In this document: positions 6,898 through 13,913 of the stretch, one piece after another
How positions within the stretch are numbered: position 1 is the stretch's first letter
Layout of the letters: every line of letters begins with the position of its first letter
Origin: CAMBRQ01 sp945870325
Lineage (GTDB): Bacteria > Bacillota > Clostridia > Lachnospirales > Lachnospiraceae
NCBI RefSeq assembly: GCF_050313795.1
Contig: NZ_JBNPMC010000037.1
Span: 1 to 32,620 of the forward strand
Reading direction: 5' to 3'
Length of the DNA stretch: 32,620 nt
Made by a program: the position numbers and the translations under genes
Notes under the pieces: model-generated
Seen by the model: the letters and a program-made list of their open reading frames with translations, nothing else
Told to the model about the DNA's origin: nothing
The model's database searches: none

Positions 6898-8118
6898 ATG
6901 AAAAATATTATAGTTGGACAATCTGGCGGTCCTACTGCTGTCATCAACGGCAGTTTATACGGAGTGGTATCAGAAGGCTTGAAACACTCTGACTCTATAG
7001 AACGCATCTATGGAATGGTGAATGGAATCGAAGGATTCCTGAATGGAAATATGATGGATATCGGGGCTTTAGGCAAAACAAACGAACTAGAACTTGTACG
7101 CACTACTCCTGGCGCTTACTTAGGCTCCTGCCGCTACAAATTGCCGGAAGACCTGGCAGATTCAGTCTATCCTACATTGTTCCAGAAATTCGAAGAACAC
7201 AATATTGGCTATTTCTTCTACATCGGCGGAAATGATTCTATGGATACTGTAAGCAAGTTGTCTCGCTATGCCGAGGAAATCCACAGTGACATCCGTTTCA
7301 TCGGCGTTCCAAAGACGATTGACAACGATCTGGTAGAGACGGATCACACGCCAGGATACGGAAGTGCTGCTAAGTACGTGGCTACCGTTGTTCGTGAGAT
7401 TGCAACTGACGCAAACGTATATGATAACAAGCAGTCCGTTACCATTGTAGAAGTTATGGGACGCCATGCAGGATGGCTGACTGCTGCCAGCATTCTTGCG
7501 CGTAAGTTCGAAGGCGATAATCCGGTATTGATCTATCTTCCCGAAGTTGCATTCGATCAGGATGCATTTATCGAAAAAGTCAGAGAAGGACTTAAGACAA
7601 CTCCGAATCTGGTTGTCTGCATCTCTGAGGGAATCAATGACGGCAACGGTACATTCATCTGCGAATATGCAAGCGATGTAGGTACTGACTCTTTCGGGCA
7701 TAAGATGCTGACCGGCTCCGGCAAATACCTGGAGAATCTGGTAAAGGAGAAGATTGGTGTAAAGGTTCGTTCAATTGAGCTGAATGTGTGCCAGCGCTGT
7801 TCCTGCGCGCACCTGTCCAGAGTTGACCTGGATGAATCTGTGAATGCCGGTATCTATGCTGTTCAGGTGGCACTTATGGGCGACACCGGCAAGATGATTA
7901 CATTTATCAGGAATAAGAGCGTTCCTTATGAGTTGTCTTATGGCACTGCGGACGTGAATATCATCTGCAATCAAGAAAAACCTGTTCCGGCTGAGTGGAT
8001 CATTAATGAAGGCTCTGACATCAGCGATCAGTTTATTGATTATGTAAGACCACTGACACAGGGATATGTGGAACTTCCTACCAAGAATGGCATTCCGCTT
8101 TTTGCTTATAGAAAATAG
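6898..8118 (+). CDS. pfp: PPi-dependent 6-phosphofructokinase
   Basis: 406 aa. It phosphorylates fructose 6-phosphate to the 1,6-bisphosphate using pyrophosphate, a reversible step replacing ATP-PFK in glycolysis. Motifs in order: GQSGGPTAVIN (7-17), SCRYKLPE, YIGGNDSMDT with Asp113, PKTIDNDL with Lys139 and Asp142, and MGRHAGW (187-193). The Asp after GGN and the Lys in PKTIDND, where ATP-dependent enzymes carry Gly in both places, mark the pyrophosphate-using group. Monocistronic on the plus strand, with its own promoter upstream; the next good terminator is 137 bases past the stop. A second gene of the same type (17769-19016) lies on the other strand about 9.7 kb away and shares nearly every motif. 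Confidence 0.95.
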   Translation: MKNIIVGQSGGPTAVINGSLYGVVSEGLKHSDSIERIYGMVNGIEGFLNGNMMDIGALGKTNELELVRTTPGAYLGSCRYKLPEDLADSVYPTLFQKFEEHNIGYFFYIGGNDSMDTVSKLSRYAEEIHSDIRFIGVPKTIDNDLVETDHTPGYGSAAKYVATVVREIATDANVYDNKQSVTIVEVMGRHAGWLTAASILARKFEGDNPVLIYLPEVAFDQDAFIEKVREGLKTTPNLVVCISEGINDGNGTFICEYASDVGTDSFGHKMLTGSGKYLENLVKEKIGVKVRSIELNVCQRCSCAHLSRVDLDESVNAGIYAVQVALMGDTGKMITFIRNKSVPYELSYGTADVNIICNQEKPVPAEWIINEGSDISDQFIDYVRPLTQGYVELPTKNGIPLFAYRK

Positions 8119-8202
8119 TGTTCATAATTTGTTCATTTATCTTTCAAAAAACCTTCATTTGTTTAACATTGTTTCTTCATAGGTCTAGTTTATACTAAAC
8201 GT

Positions 8203-8298
8203 ATCAAATGAAAAGAACACTAAACACAATTTTGAATAAACTTTTTCATAATACATGCCGGGAATTGGTAACACAATCACCCGGCATCCTCCCTTTTT
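8203..8298 (+). ncRNA. Candidate small RNA of about 95 nt between pfp and the glycerol operon
   Basis: A promoter-like pair TTGTTT (8169-8174), 16 bp, TATACT (8191-8196) lies downstream of the pfp stop and would start RNA near 8203. The RNA would end in the terminator hairpin at 8255-8298. Just before the U-tract is an AUCCUCCCUUUU segment, complementary over 12 nt to the ribosome-site region of glpK (13103-13114). Alternatively the whole segment is simply the 3' UTR of pfp with a chance promoter match in AT-rich DNA. Confidence 0.3.
8255..8298 (+). terminator. Terminator downstream of pfp
   Basis: ATGCCGGG (8255-8262) pairs perfectly with CCCGGCAT (8280-8287); an inner ATTG/CAAT pair extends the stem. 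Five T residues follow at 8294-8298 after a 6-nt spacer. It also sits just past the stop of the convergent DUF1667 gene, but there is no T-run on that strand. Confidence 0.6.
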
Positions 8299-8307
8299 AT
8301 GGGGTTT

Positions 8308-8673
8308 TCAAACCGCCCTCACATTTTTAGTCGCTACAATGTCAGTTCCCGTATCAGCCACATTCTCCAAGATCACCTCTCCGATACATACCGGTGCATT
8401 TAAGGTAACTTCTTTCAACGCTTTCACACAATCCATAATCTTCCCTTTGGGAATATCTTCTTTCGTCTTCACCGATACCATGCTCTCATCTCCACCCGTC
8501 ACCCTTATCGTGGAAGTTACGATTCTGGTCGGATTGGTCACTTCTTTTCTGGCATAGATATCACCGCGTTTACACGTATTCCCACTAACCTTTACTACTT
8601 CAGTTCCATTCATTGTGACCGCAAGAGCGCATCCCATCGGACAGTTAATACATATCAGATTCCTCTCTTCCAT
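8308..8673 (-). CDS. DUF1667 protein of the glycerol-3-phosphate oxidation module
   Basis: 121 aa. The N-terminal cysteine cluster CINCPMGC (Cys8, 11, 15) plus Cys33 in SGNTCKRGDIYA is the DUF1667 signature, probably a small iron-sulfur or zinc site. The family is nearly always encoded with the two FAD-dependent oxidoreductases found directly upstream here, where it appears to replace the GlpC electron-transfer subunit of anaerobic glycerol-3-phosphate dehydrogenase; that role is inferred from gene neighbourhood. The C-terminus has an Ile/Val-rich beta pattern (KGKIMDCVKALKEVTLNAPV). The ribosome site GGAGG lies within the end of the preceding gene, whose stop is 5 nt upstream, so the two are coupled. 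Confidence 0.9.
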   Translation of the reverse strand: MEERNLICINCPMGCALAVTMNGTEVVKVSGNTCKRGDIYARKEVTNPTRIVTSTIRVTGGDESMVSVKTKEDIPKGKIMDCVKALKEVTLNAPVCIGEVILENVADTGTDIVATKNVRAV

Positions 8674-8678
8674 CTTCT

Positions 8679-9965
8679 CTACGCCTCCTCAATCTTCACC
8701 GTTATCATCTCAAGATCCGGATACTTTTCCAACTGCTCTTTTGTTAACTTAATCTCTTCCATCTCACCAGGCGCAACTACCGGTCGTTTCTTATGAATCA
8801 CTCGCTCATCGTCAAAATATGCACTTATAAAGCAATTCTGATATACGCCGCCAACACGGAAACGTACTGTCAGTGTATCAGCCATCCGGTCTACATGAAT
8901 TGTTTCCGGCACGGTATAACGCACACCATCTGTTGCCTTCAACCGGACACATGGCTTTTTCCCCTTATCTGATGCCGGTCTATCTGTTATTCCTTCTGAT
9001 TTTACATACATGGCTGCATTCTTTCCTGCCGCTTTCGCCTCCTCAGATACGAAATCCACCAGGTCATGCACATGAAGCACATTGCCACACGCAAATACAC
9101 CTTCGATATTCGTCTCCAGGCTCTCGTTGACTCTTGGTCCGGAAGTGACCGGATTCAACTCCACGCCCATTCCGCCGGAAAGTTCATTTTCCGGAATCAG
9201 TCCGACGGATAGCAGCAAAGTATCACAGGAATAGAATTCTTCTGTTCCCGAAATCGGCTTGCCTTTTCCATCTACCTCCGCAAGCGTAACTCCCTCCAGT
9301 CTTTCTTTCCCTTGAATATCAACAACTGTATGGCTTAATTTTAACGGAATCCCATAGTCATCCAGGCACTGAACGATATTTCTTTTAAGCCCGCCGGAAT
9401 ATGGCATTAATTCTGCCACTACTTTTACTTTGGCTCCTTCCAACGTCATTCTTCTTGCCATGATCAGACCGATATCGCCGGAACCTAAGATGACAACTTC
9501 TCTTCCCGGCAGATAGCCTTCCATATTCACCAGCCTCTGCGCCGTTCCGGCTGAAAAGATTCCCGCCGGACGATATCCCGGAATGTTCAATGCGCCTCTT
9601 GGTCTCTCTCTGCATCCCATTGCCAGGATGACTGCCTTCGCCTGAATCTCAAAAAGCCCTTCCTCCCGATTCATAGCAGTGATCACTTTGTCTGCACGAA
9701 TATCCATTACCATTGTATGAAGTTTATACTCTATCTGAAGTTCATTTACCTGTTCGATGAATCTGCCTGCATATTCCGGTCCGGTTAGTTCTTCTTTGAA
9801 TGTATGTAAGCCGAAGCCATTGTGAATACATTGATTCAGAATGCCGCCAAGTTCCTTATCTCTCTCCAGGATCAGAATGCTTTCAATTCCGTTCTCCTTA
9901 GCGGAAACTGCTGCTGCAAGCCCCGCAGGACCGCCGCCGATAATCACAATATCATAATTCTTCAT
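8679..9965 (-). CDS. FAD/NAD-dependent oxidoreductase of the glycerol-3-phosphate module
   Basis: 428 aa from the ATG at 9963-9965, preferred because GGAGG lies 11 nt upstream and the frame then opens directly with the FAD-binding MKNYDIVIIGGGPAGLAAA. Second Rossmann motif VVILGSGDIGLIMARRM binds NAD(P). The family segments MGCRERPRG and IPGYRPAGIFSAGTAQRLVN and the FAD-site GVFACGNVLHVHDLVD are present. A C-terminal ~100-residue extension (after KSEGITDRP) is beta-rich. In clostridial genomes this protein is encoded between the GlpA-like dehydrogenase and DUF1667 and probably passes electrons from the flavin of glycerol-3-phosphate dehydrogenase to NAD or another carrier; the electron path is inferred. 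It starts 16 nt after the stop of the glpA-like gene. Confidence 0.88.
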   Translation of the reverse strand: MKNYDIVIIGGGPAGLAAAVSAKENGIESILILERDKELGGILNQCIHNGFGLHTFKEELTGPEYAGRFIEQVNELQIEYKLHTMVMDIRADKVITAMNREEGLFEIQAKAVILAMGCRERPRGALNIPGYRPAGIFSAGTAQRLVNMEGYLPGREVVILGSGDIGLIMARRMTLEGAKVKVVAELMPYSGGLKRNIVQCLDDYGIPLKLSHTVVDIQGKERLEGVTLAEVDGKGKPISGTEEFYSCDTLLLSVGLIPENELSGGMGVELNPVTSGPRVNESLETNIEGVFACGNVLHVHDLVDFVSEEAKAAGKNAAMYVKSEGITDRPASDKGKKPCVRLKATDGVRYTVPETIHVDRMADTLTVRFRVGGVYQNCFISAYFDDERVIHKKRPVVAPGEMEEIKLTKEQLEKYPDLEMITVKIEEA

Positions 9966-9981
9966 CTTTTTTTGCGCCTCC

Positions 9982-11424
9982 TTATATTGTATCTTTATTA
10001 ACACCTACGACAATCTTTGATGCTCCTCCCGACTTCGTAACATCCTGCATATCTACCTTCAGTTCCCTTGCCAGAATCTCCATAGTTCTTGGCGAACAGA
10101 AGCCAGCCTGACAGCGTCCCATGCCCGCTCTTGTCCTGCGTTTCACTCCATCCAGAGATCTCGCGCCAAGAGGACGTCTGATCGCATCAATAATCTCACC
10201 TTCTGTTATCATCTCACACCGGCAGATAATATTGCCGTATGCCGGATTATTTTTTATTAACTCTATCCGTTCCTCTTTTGATAATGTCTCCGGATTCAGG
10301 ATTCCTTTTCTCGTTGCGATGAACTCTTCTTTTTCTTCCAGCCTCATCTTATCTCTTAACATATCTGCAACTAATTCTCCGATCGCCGGACAGCTGGTAA
10401 GCCCCGGAGACTCAATTCCTGCACAATCAATGAAGCCTTTGGCGTCTTCTACCTCTTCAATGATGAATTCATCCTGATCTTCATGCGCCCGAAGCCCTGC
10501 GAATGAAGTGATTACCTGTCTCATCGGAAGGTTCTTTACATTCATTCCCGCTTTTGCAAGCACCTGGTCAAGTCCTTCCCTGGTTGTATTCGTTCCTTCT
10601 TTATTAGGAATATCGATTGCAGTTGGTCCTACCAGCAGATTGCCATGGGCAGTTGGCGCTACAAGAACCCCCTTTCCATAGATACCCGGCAAGGCAAATA
10701 TTGTACTGCTCACATGTTTTCCGGCACTTTTATCCAACAGGAAATAATCTCCCTTTCTTGCAGTAATATGTATCTTCTGATCACTGACCATATTGTGGAA
10801 ATGATCTGCATACACACCGGCTGCATTTACCACATATCCAGCCCTATAATCTCCCTGACTTGTATGTAGTATAAATCCTTCCTCTGATTTTTCAATCTTC
10901 TGGACTTCCGTATGAAACCGAAATTCCACACCATTCGTATTCGCATTTTCTGCCAGTGCAATATTAAGACCGAAAGGGCACACGATTCCTCCGGTAGGCG
11001 CATATAGCGCTGCATATACCTCATCCGTAATATTCGGTTCCCTCTCTTTTACTTCTTCTTTCATCAGAATCTGAAGCCCCCAAACCCCATTGGCAACTCC
11101 TCTGTCATATAGTTCCTGTAATCTTGGCATATCTTTTTTGTCCAAACAGATTACCAGTGAACCATTGCGGAAAAAAGGAAAATCCAGATCCTTAGATAAC
11201 TGTTCCATCATTGCATTACCTCGCAGATTCATCTTCGCCTTCATAGAACCGATTGGCGCATCGTACCCGGCATGGACGATTCCGCTGTTGGCTTTGGAAG
11301 TTCCACAGCATACATCTTCTTCTCTTTCTAATACACACGCATTCACTTTGTATCGGGAAAGTTCTCGTGCAATGGCACTGCCAGATACCCCCGCTCCTAT
11401 AATTATCACATCATAATCATACAT
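9982..11424 (-). CDS. glpA: Anaerobic glycerol-3-phosphate dehydrogenase subunit A-like, FAD and [2Fe-2S]
   Basis: 480 aa from the ATG at 11422-11424, chosen because AGGAGGAG is 6-7 nt upstream and the FAD motif (DVIIIGAGVSGSAIARELSR) then starts at residue 5. The central DAO-type domain carries GTSKANSGIVHAGYD. The C-terminal ~90 residues contain CRCEMITEGEI and GRCQAGFCSPRTMEI, the four-cysteine BFD-like [2Fe-2S] domain found in GlpA and related dehydrogenases. It oxidises glycerol 3-phosphate to dihydroxyacetone phosphate, feeding glycerol into glycolysis. It is first in a three-gene unit (glpA-like, FAD/NAD oxidoreductase, DUF1667) preceded by a GlpP-type leader hairpin, and lies downstream of glpK. 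The family also contains glycerol-phosphate oxidases, but the Fe-S tail and neighbours favour a dehydrogenase. Confidence 0.85.
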   Translation of the reverse strand: MYDYDVIIIGAGVSGSAIARELSRYKVNACVLEREEDVCCGTSKANSGIVHAGYDAPIGSMKAKMNLRGNAMMEQLSKDLDFPFFRNGSLVICLDKKDMPRLQELYDRGVANGVWGLQILMKEEVKEREPNITDEVYAALYAPTGGIVCPFGLNIALAENANTNGVEFRFHTEVQKIEKSEEGFILHTSQGDYRAGYVVNAAGVYADHFHNMVSDQKIHITARKGDYFLLDKSAGKHVSSTIFALPGIYGKGVLVAPTAHGNLLVGPTAIDIPNKEGTNTTREGLDQVLAKAGMNVKNLPMRQVITSFAGLRAHEDQDEFIIEEVEDAKGFIDCAGIESPGLTSCPAIGELVADMLRDKMRLEEKEEFIATRKGILNPETLSKEERIELIKNNPAYGNIICRCEMITEGEIIDAIRRPLGARSLDGVKRRTRAGMGRCQAGFCSPRTMEILARELKVDMQDVTKSGGASKIVVGVNKDTI

Positions 11425-11504
11425 GATTGCTTCTCCTCCTATCATAATATCCACTCAGTTAATTTTTTTAAGACATTTCTCTTCTTAAGAAATATCTTAA
11501 AATC

Positions 11505-11559
11505 AAAAAGGAGCCAGTAAAATAAACGCATCTCTTTCAATGCGACTATTGCTGGCTCC
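11505..11559 (-). promoter_or_regulatory. Leader attenuator of the glpA operon, likely GlpP target
   Basis: On the minus strand, GGAGCCAG (11559-11552) pairs with CTGGCTCC (11517-11510); inside, CGCAT and ATGCG form a second stem across an asymmetric internal loop; TTTTTGATTTT follows at once. It lies 86 nt upstream of the glpA start and 40 nt downstream of the glpK stop, so it can be both the glpK terminator and an attenuator opened by GlpP with glycerol 3-phosphate. The same two-stem plan occurs at 13784-13829. Confidence 0.75.
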
Positions 11560-11599
11560 TCTCTCATGCAACGATCTATTCACTTGATACTATTTTGGT

Positions 11600-13096
11600 T
11601 TATTCGTCTTTTGCCCATCCATATGCATACTTAACCGCTTTGTTCCATCCTTTGATTCTCTTGACTCTTTCTTCTTCTTCAATGGATGGGGTAAACGTCC
11701 GGTCAATCGCCCAGTTCTTAATGACCTCTTCCTTACTCTTCCAGTATCCGACTGCCAGACCGGCAAGATATGCAGCTCCCATTGCTGTCGTCTCTACACA
11801 CTGTGGGCGCTGTACCGGGGCGTTGATTATATCCGCCTGGGTCTGCATCAGAAAGTCATTCGCACTGGCACCGCCATCTACTTTCAGGGCTGCAAGGGAT
11901 ATGCCCGAATCCGCTCCCATGGCATTCAGCACGTCATTGACCTGATAAGCCAGAGACTCTAATGTAGCACGGATGATATGATATTTATTCACGCCACGGG
12001 TGATTCCTACAATCGTTCCTCTTGCATATTGATCCCAGTGTGGCGCTCCAAGCCCTGTAAATGCAGGAACCACATAACATCCATTGGTATCCTTTACCTT
12101 CTTAGCCATATACTCAGAATCGATTGCGGAATCAATCAGACGCATCTCGTCTCTCAACCACTGAACTGCAGCTCCCGCTACGAAGATAGAACCTTCCAGT
12201 GCATAATTCACTTTTCCATCCAATCCCCATGCAATCGTTGTGATCAACCCATTTTTAGAGAATACCGGCTTTTCTCCTGTATTCATCAACAAGAAACATC
12301 CGGTTCCATAGGTATTCTTCGCCTCGCCCGCATTAAAACAAGTCTGGCCAAATAACGCCGACTGCTGATCTCCCGCTGCACCTGCGATTGGAATCGGTCC
12401 CCCTAAGAAAGATGGATCTGCCTCTCCATAGATACAGCTGGATGGCTTTGCTTCCGGAAGCATGCACTTTGGAATGTCCAGTTCTTCCAGGATCTCATCA
12501 TCCCATTCTAGCGTATTAATATTGAAAAGCATGGTTCGTGATGCATTGGAATAATCCGTCACATGAACCGCACCTTTCGTTAATTTCCAGATCAGCCATG
12601 TCTCCACCGTTCCAAAGAGCAGTTCCCCTCTCTTCGCTCTTTCTCTTGCTCCCGGCACATTGTCAAGAATCCATTTCACCTTAGTGGCAGAAAAATACGC
12701 ATCTATCACCAGCCCGGTCTTCTCTCTGAACTTTTCTACCAGTCCTTTTTCCTTCAAAGAATCGCTATATTCGGAAGTTCTTCTGCACTGCCATACGATT
12801 GCATGATAAACAGGTTCCCCTGTATTCTTATCCCACACAATGACCGTCTCTCTCTGATTGGTGATTCCGATCGCAGCAATATCCTCTGCTGTCGCTCCTA
12901 TCATATTCATCGCTTCCACTGCGACTCCTAGCTGGCTTGCCCAGATCTCATCCGCATCATGCTCTACCCAGCCCGGCTTCGGGAAATATTGCTTGAATTC
13001 TCTCTGTGCAACACTGCACATCTCCCCCGCCTCATTAAATAAGATGCATCGGTTGCTTGTCGTTCCTGCATCCAGCGCCATTACATATTTTGTCAT
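11600..13096 (-). CDS. glpK: Glycerol kinase
   Basis: 498 aa, normal length. It makes sn-glycerol 3-phosphate from glycerol and ATP, the ligand that GlpP senses and the substrate of the dehydrogenase encoded downstream. The FGGY-kinase signatures are intact: LDAGTTSNRCILFNEAG at the N-terminus, the FREKTGLVIDAYFSATKVKW segment, GAAGDQQSALFGQTC (glycerol/ATP region) and GLGAPHWDQYARG, with the ATPase DGGASANDFLMQTQADI near the C-terminus. GGGAGG lies 9 nt before the ATG. It follows glpP by 55 bases with no promoter or terminator between, so both come from the glpP leader. No glpF facilitator is nearby. Confidence 0.97.
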   Translation of the reverse strand: MTKYVMALDAGTTSNRCILFNEAGEMCSVAQREFKQYFPKPGWVEHDADEIWASQLGVAVEAMNMIGATAEDIAAIGITNQRETVIVWDKNTGEPVYHAIVWQCRRTSEYSDSLKEKGLVEKFREKTGLVIDAYFSATKVKWILDNVPGARERAKRGELLFGTVETWLIWKLTKGAVHVTDYSNASRTMLFNINTLEWDDEILEELDIPKCMLPEAKPSSCIYGEADPSFLGGPIPIAGAAGDQQSALFGQTCFNAGEAKNTYGTGCFLLMNTGEKPVFSKNGLITTIAWGLDGKVNYALEGSIFVAGAAVQWLRDEMRLIDSAIDSEYMAKKVKDTNGCYVVPAFTGLGAPHWDQYARGTIVGITRGVNKYHIIRATLESLAYQVNDVLNAMGADSGISLAALKVDGGASANDFLMQTQADIINAPVQRPQCVETTAMGAAYLAGLAVGYWKSKEEVIKNWAIDRTFTPSIEEEERVKRIKGWNKAVKYAYGWAKDE

Positions 13097-13151
13097 TATG
13101 TAATCCTCCCTTTTCTTGATTGTATCTTTTTATTATTAGCACCTCACGGCT

Positions 13152-13721
13152 TTACATCTGCCATACATCCTGATTCGTGGTTGATACTGCAATCACTCCC
13201 GCTGACAGGGCTGCCATCACTGACTCTTTATCCCGAATCAGCCCACCTGCGATAATCGGCGTTCTGGATTCCTTACAGATCTTACCGATCACCTTCGGCA
13301 TAAGACCCGGCAATACTTCAATAAAATCAGGTCTTACCATGGATTGCTGCTGCTTGATATTCTCTAATGCCATAGAATCAATCAGAAAATATCTCAAAAT
13401 CGTACACAGAGATAATTCTCTTCCCCTTCGGATTAACGTAGGCTTGGTCGTGATAATTCCATCAGCCATCGTATGATTCTTAATATAATCTACGGCTATC
13501 TCCTTTGAACTCAATCCCGTAATTAAATCCATATGTACCATTGCAAGCATTCCTGCCTTCTTAACCTTTTCAACAATATCCCCTATCGAGCAGATGTCTC
13601 CAAATAAGATAAAGACTACTTTGATATTCTCTGACTTACAACACTTTTCCAAACCATCCTTATCTTTAATTGCCGCAATCACTGGATTGCTCTCAATCGT
13701 ATCGTAATATTTTCTGTCCAT
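13152..13721 (-). CDS. glpP: Glycerol-3-phosphate-responsive antiterminator
   Basis: 189 aa, full length for the GlpP family (TIM-barrel RNA-binding proteins). Recognisable stretches: SNPVIAAIKD at the start, VVFILFGDICSIGDIVEKVK, MVHMDLITGLSSKEIAVDYI, DGIITTKPTLIRRG, RPDFIEVLPGLMPKVI and PIIAGGLIRDKESVMAALSA. In Bacillus, GlpP with glycerol 3-phosphate binds the leader of glp transcripts and prevents termination. Two matching leader hairpins occur here: one before glpP itself (so glpP-glpK would be self-activated) and one before the glpA operon. GGTGGAGG lies 3-4 nt before the ATG. Confidence 0.95.
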   Translation of the reverse strand: MDRKYYDTIESNPVIAAIKDKDGLEKCCKSENIKVVFILFGDICSIGDIVEKVKKAGMLAMVHMDLITGLSSKEIAVDYIKNHTMADGIITTKPTLIRRGRELSLCTILRYFLIDSMALENIKQQQSMVRPDFIEVLPGLMPKVIGKICKESRTPIIAGGLIRDKESVMAALSAGVIAVSTTNQDVWQM

Positions 13722-13783
13722 CTGCCTCCACCTTCATTCCTTAATCGCTTGCCAGTTCTATCCCACAAAAAGGATATTCAAAG

Positions 13784-13829
13784 AAAAAAGAGCAAACTAA
13801 ATAACAACACTTTGTTGTATCATTTGCTC
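13784..13829 (-). promoter_or_regulatory. Leader attenuator of glpP-glpK, likely GlpP target
   Basis: Minus strand: GAGCAAA (13829-13823) pairs with TTTGCTC (13796-13790); inside, a short ACAACA/TGTTGT stem; six T residues follow. The internal loops (TGATA on one side, TTATTTAG on the other) and the flanking GAGAG match the plan of the glpA leader (CAATAGT, TTTATTTTA). It is about 60 nt before the glpP ATG. Confidence 0.75.
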
Positions 13830-13861
13830 TCTTGTCTCAGCACATTCATTTAACTATATAA

Positions 13862-13890
13862 ACTATATCATATCATGCTAATTTTCACAA
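13862..13890 (-). promoter_or_regulatory. Promoter of glpP-glpK
   Basis: Minus-strand TTGTGA (13890-13885), 17 bp, TATAGT (13867-13862). RNA would start near 13855, giving a ~135-nt leader with the attenuator in it. Confidence 0.7.
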
Positions 13891-13913
13891 CTATTTTTAT
13901 AATGATTGATGAT

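Noticed and set aside
7162..7701. 179-codon minus-strand frame inside the first pfp gene
   Set aside because: Antisense to a fully conserved kinase; no recognised motif.
8208..8330. 40-codon plus-strand ORF starting MKRTLNTILNKL in the pfp-DUF1667 gap
   Set aside because: No ribosome site, runs through the terminator hairpin and into the DUF1667 coding region on the opposite strand.
11505..11559. T-box or other amino-acid riboswitch upstream of glpA
   Set aside because: No T-box sequence or specifier stem; the two-stem attenuator with glpP nearby is a better explanation.
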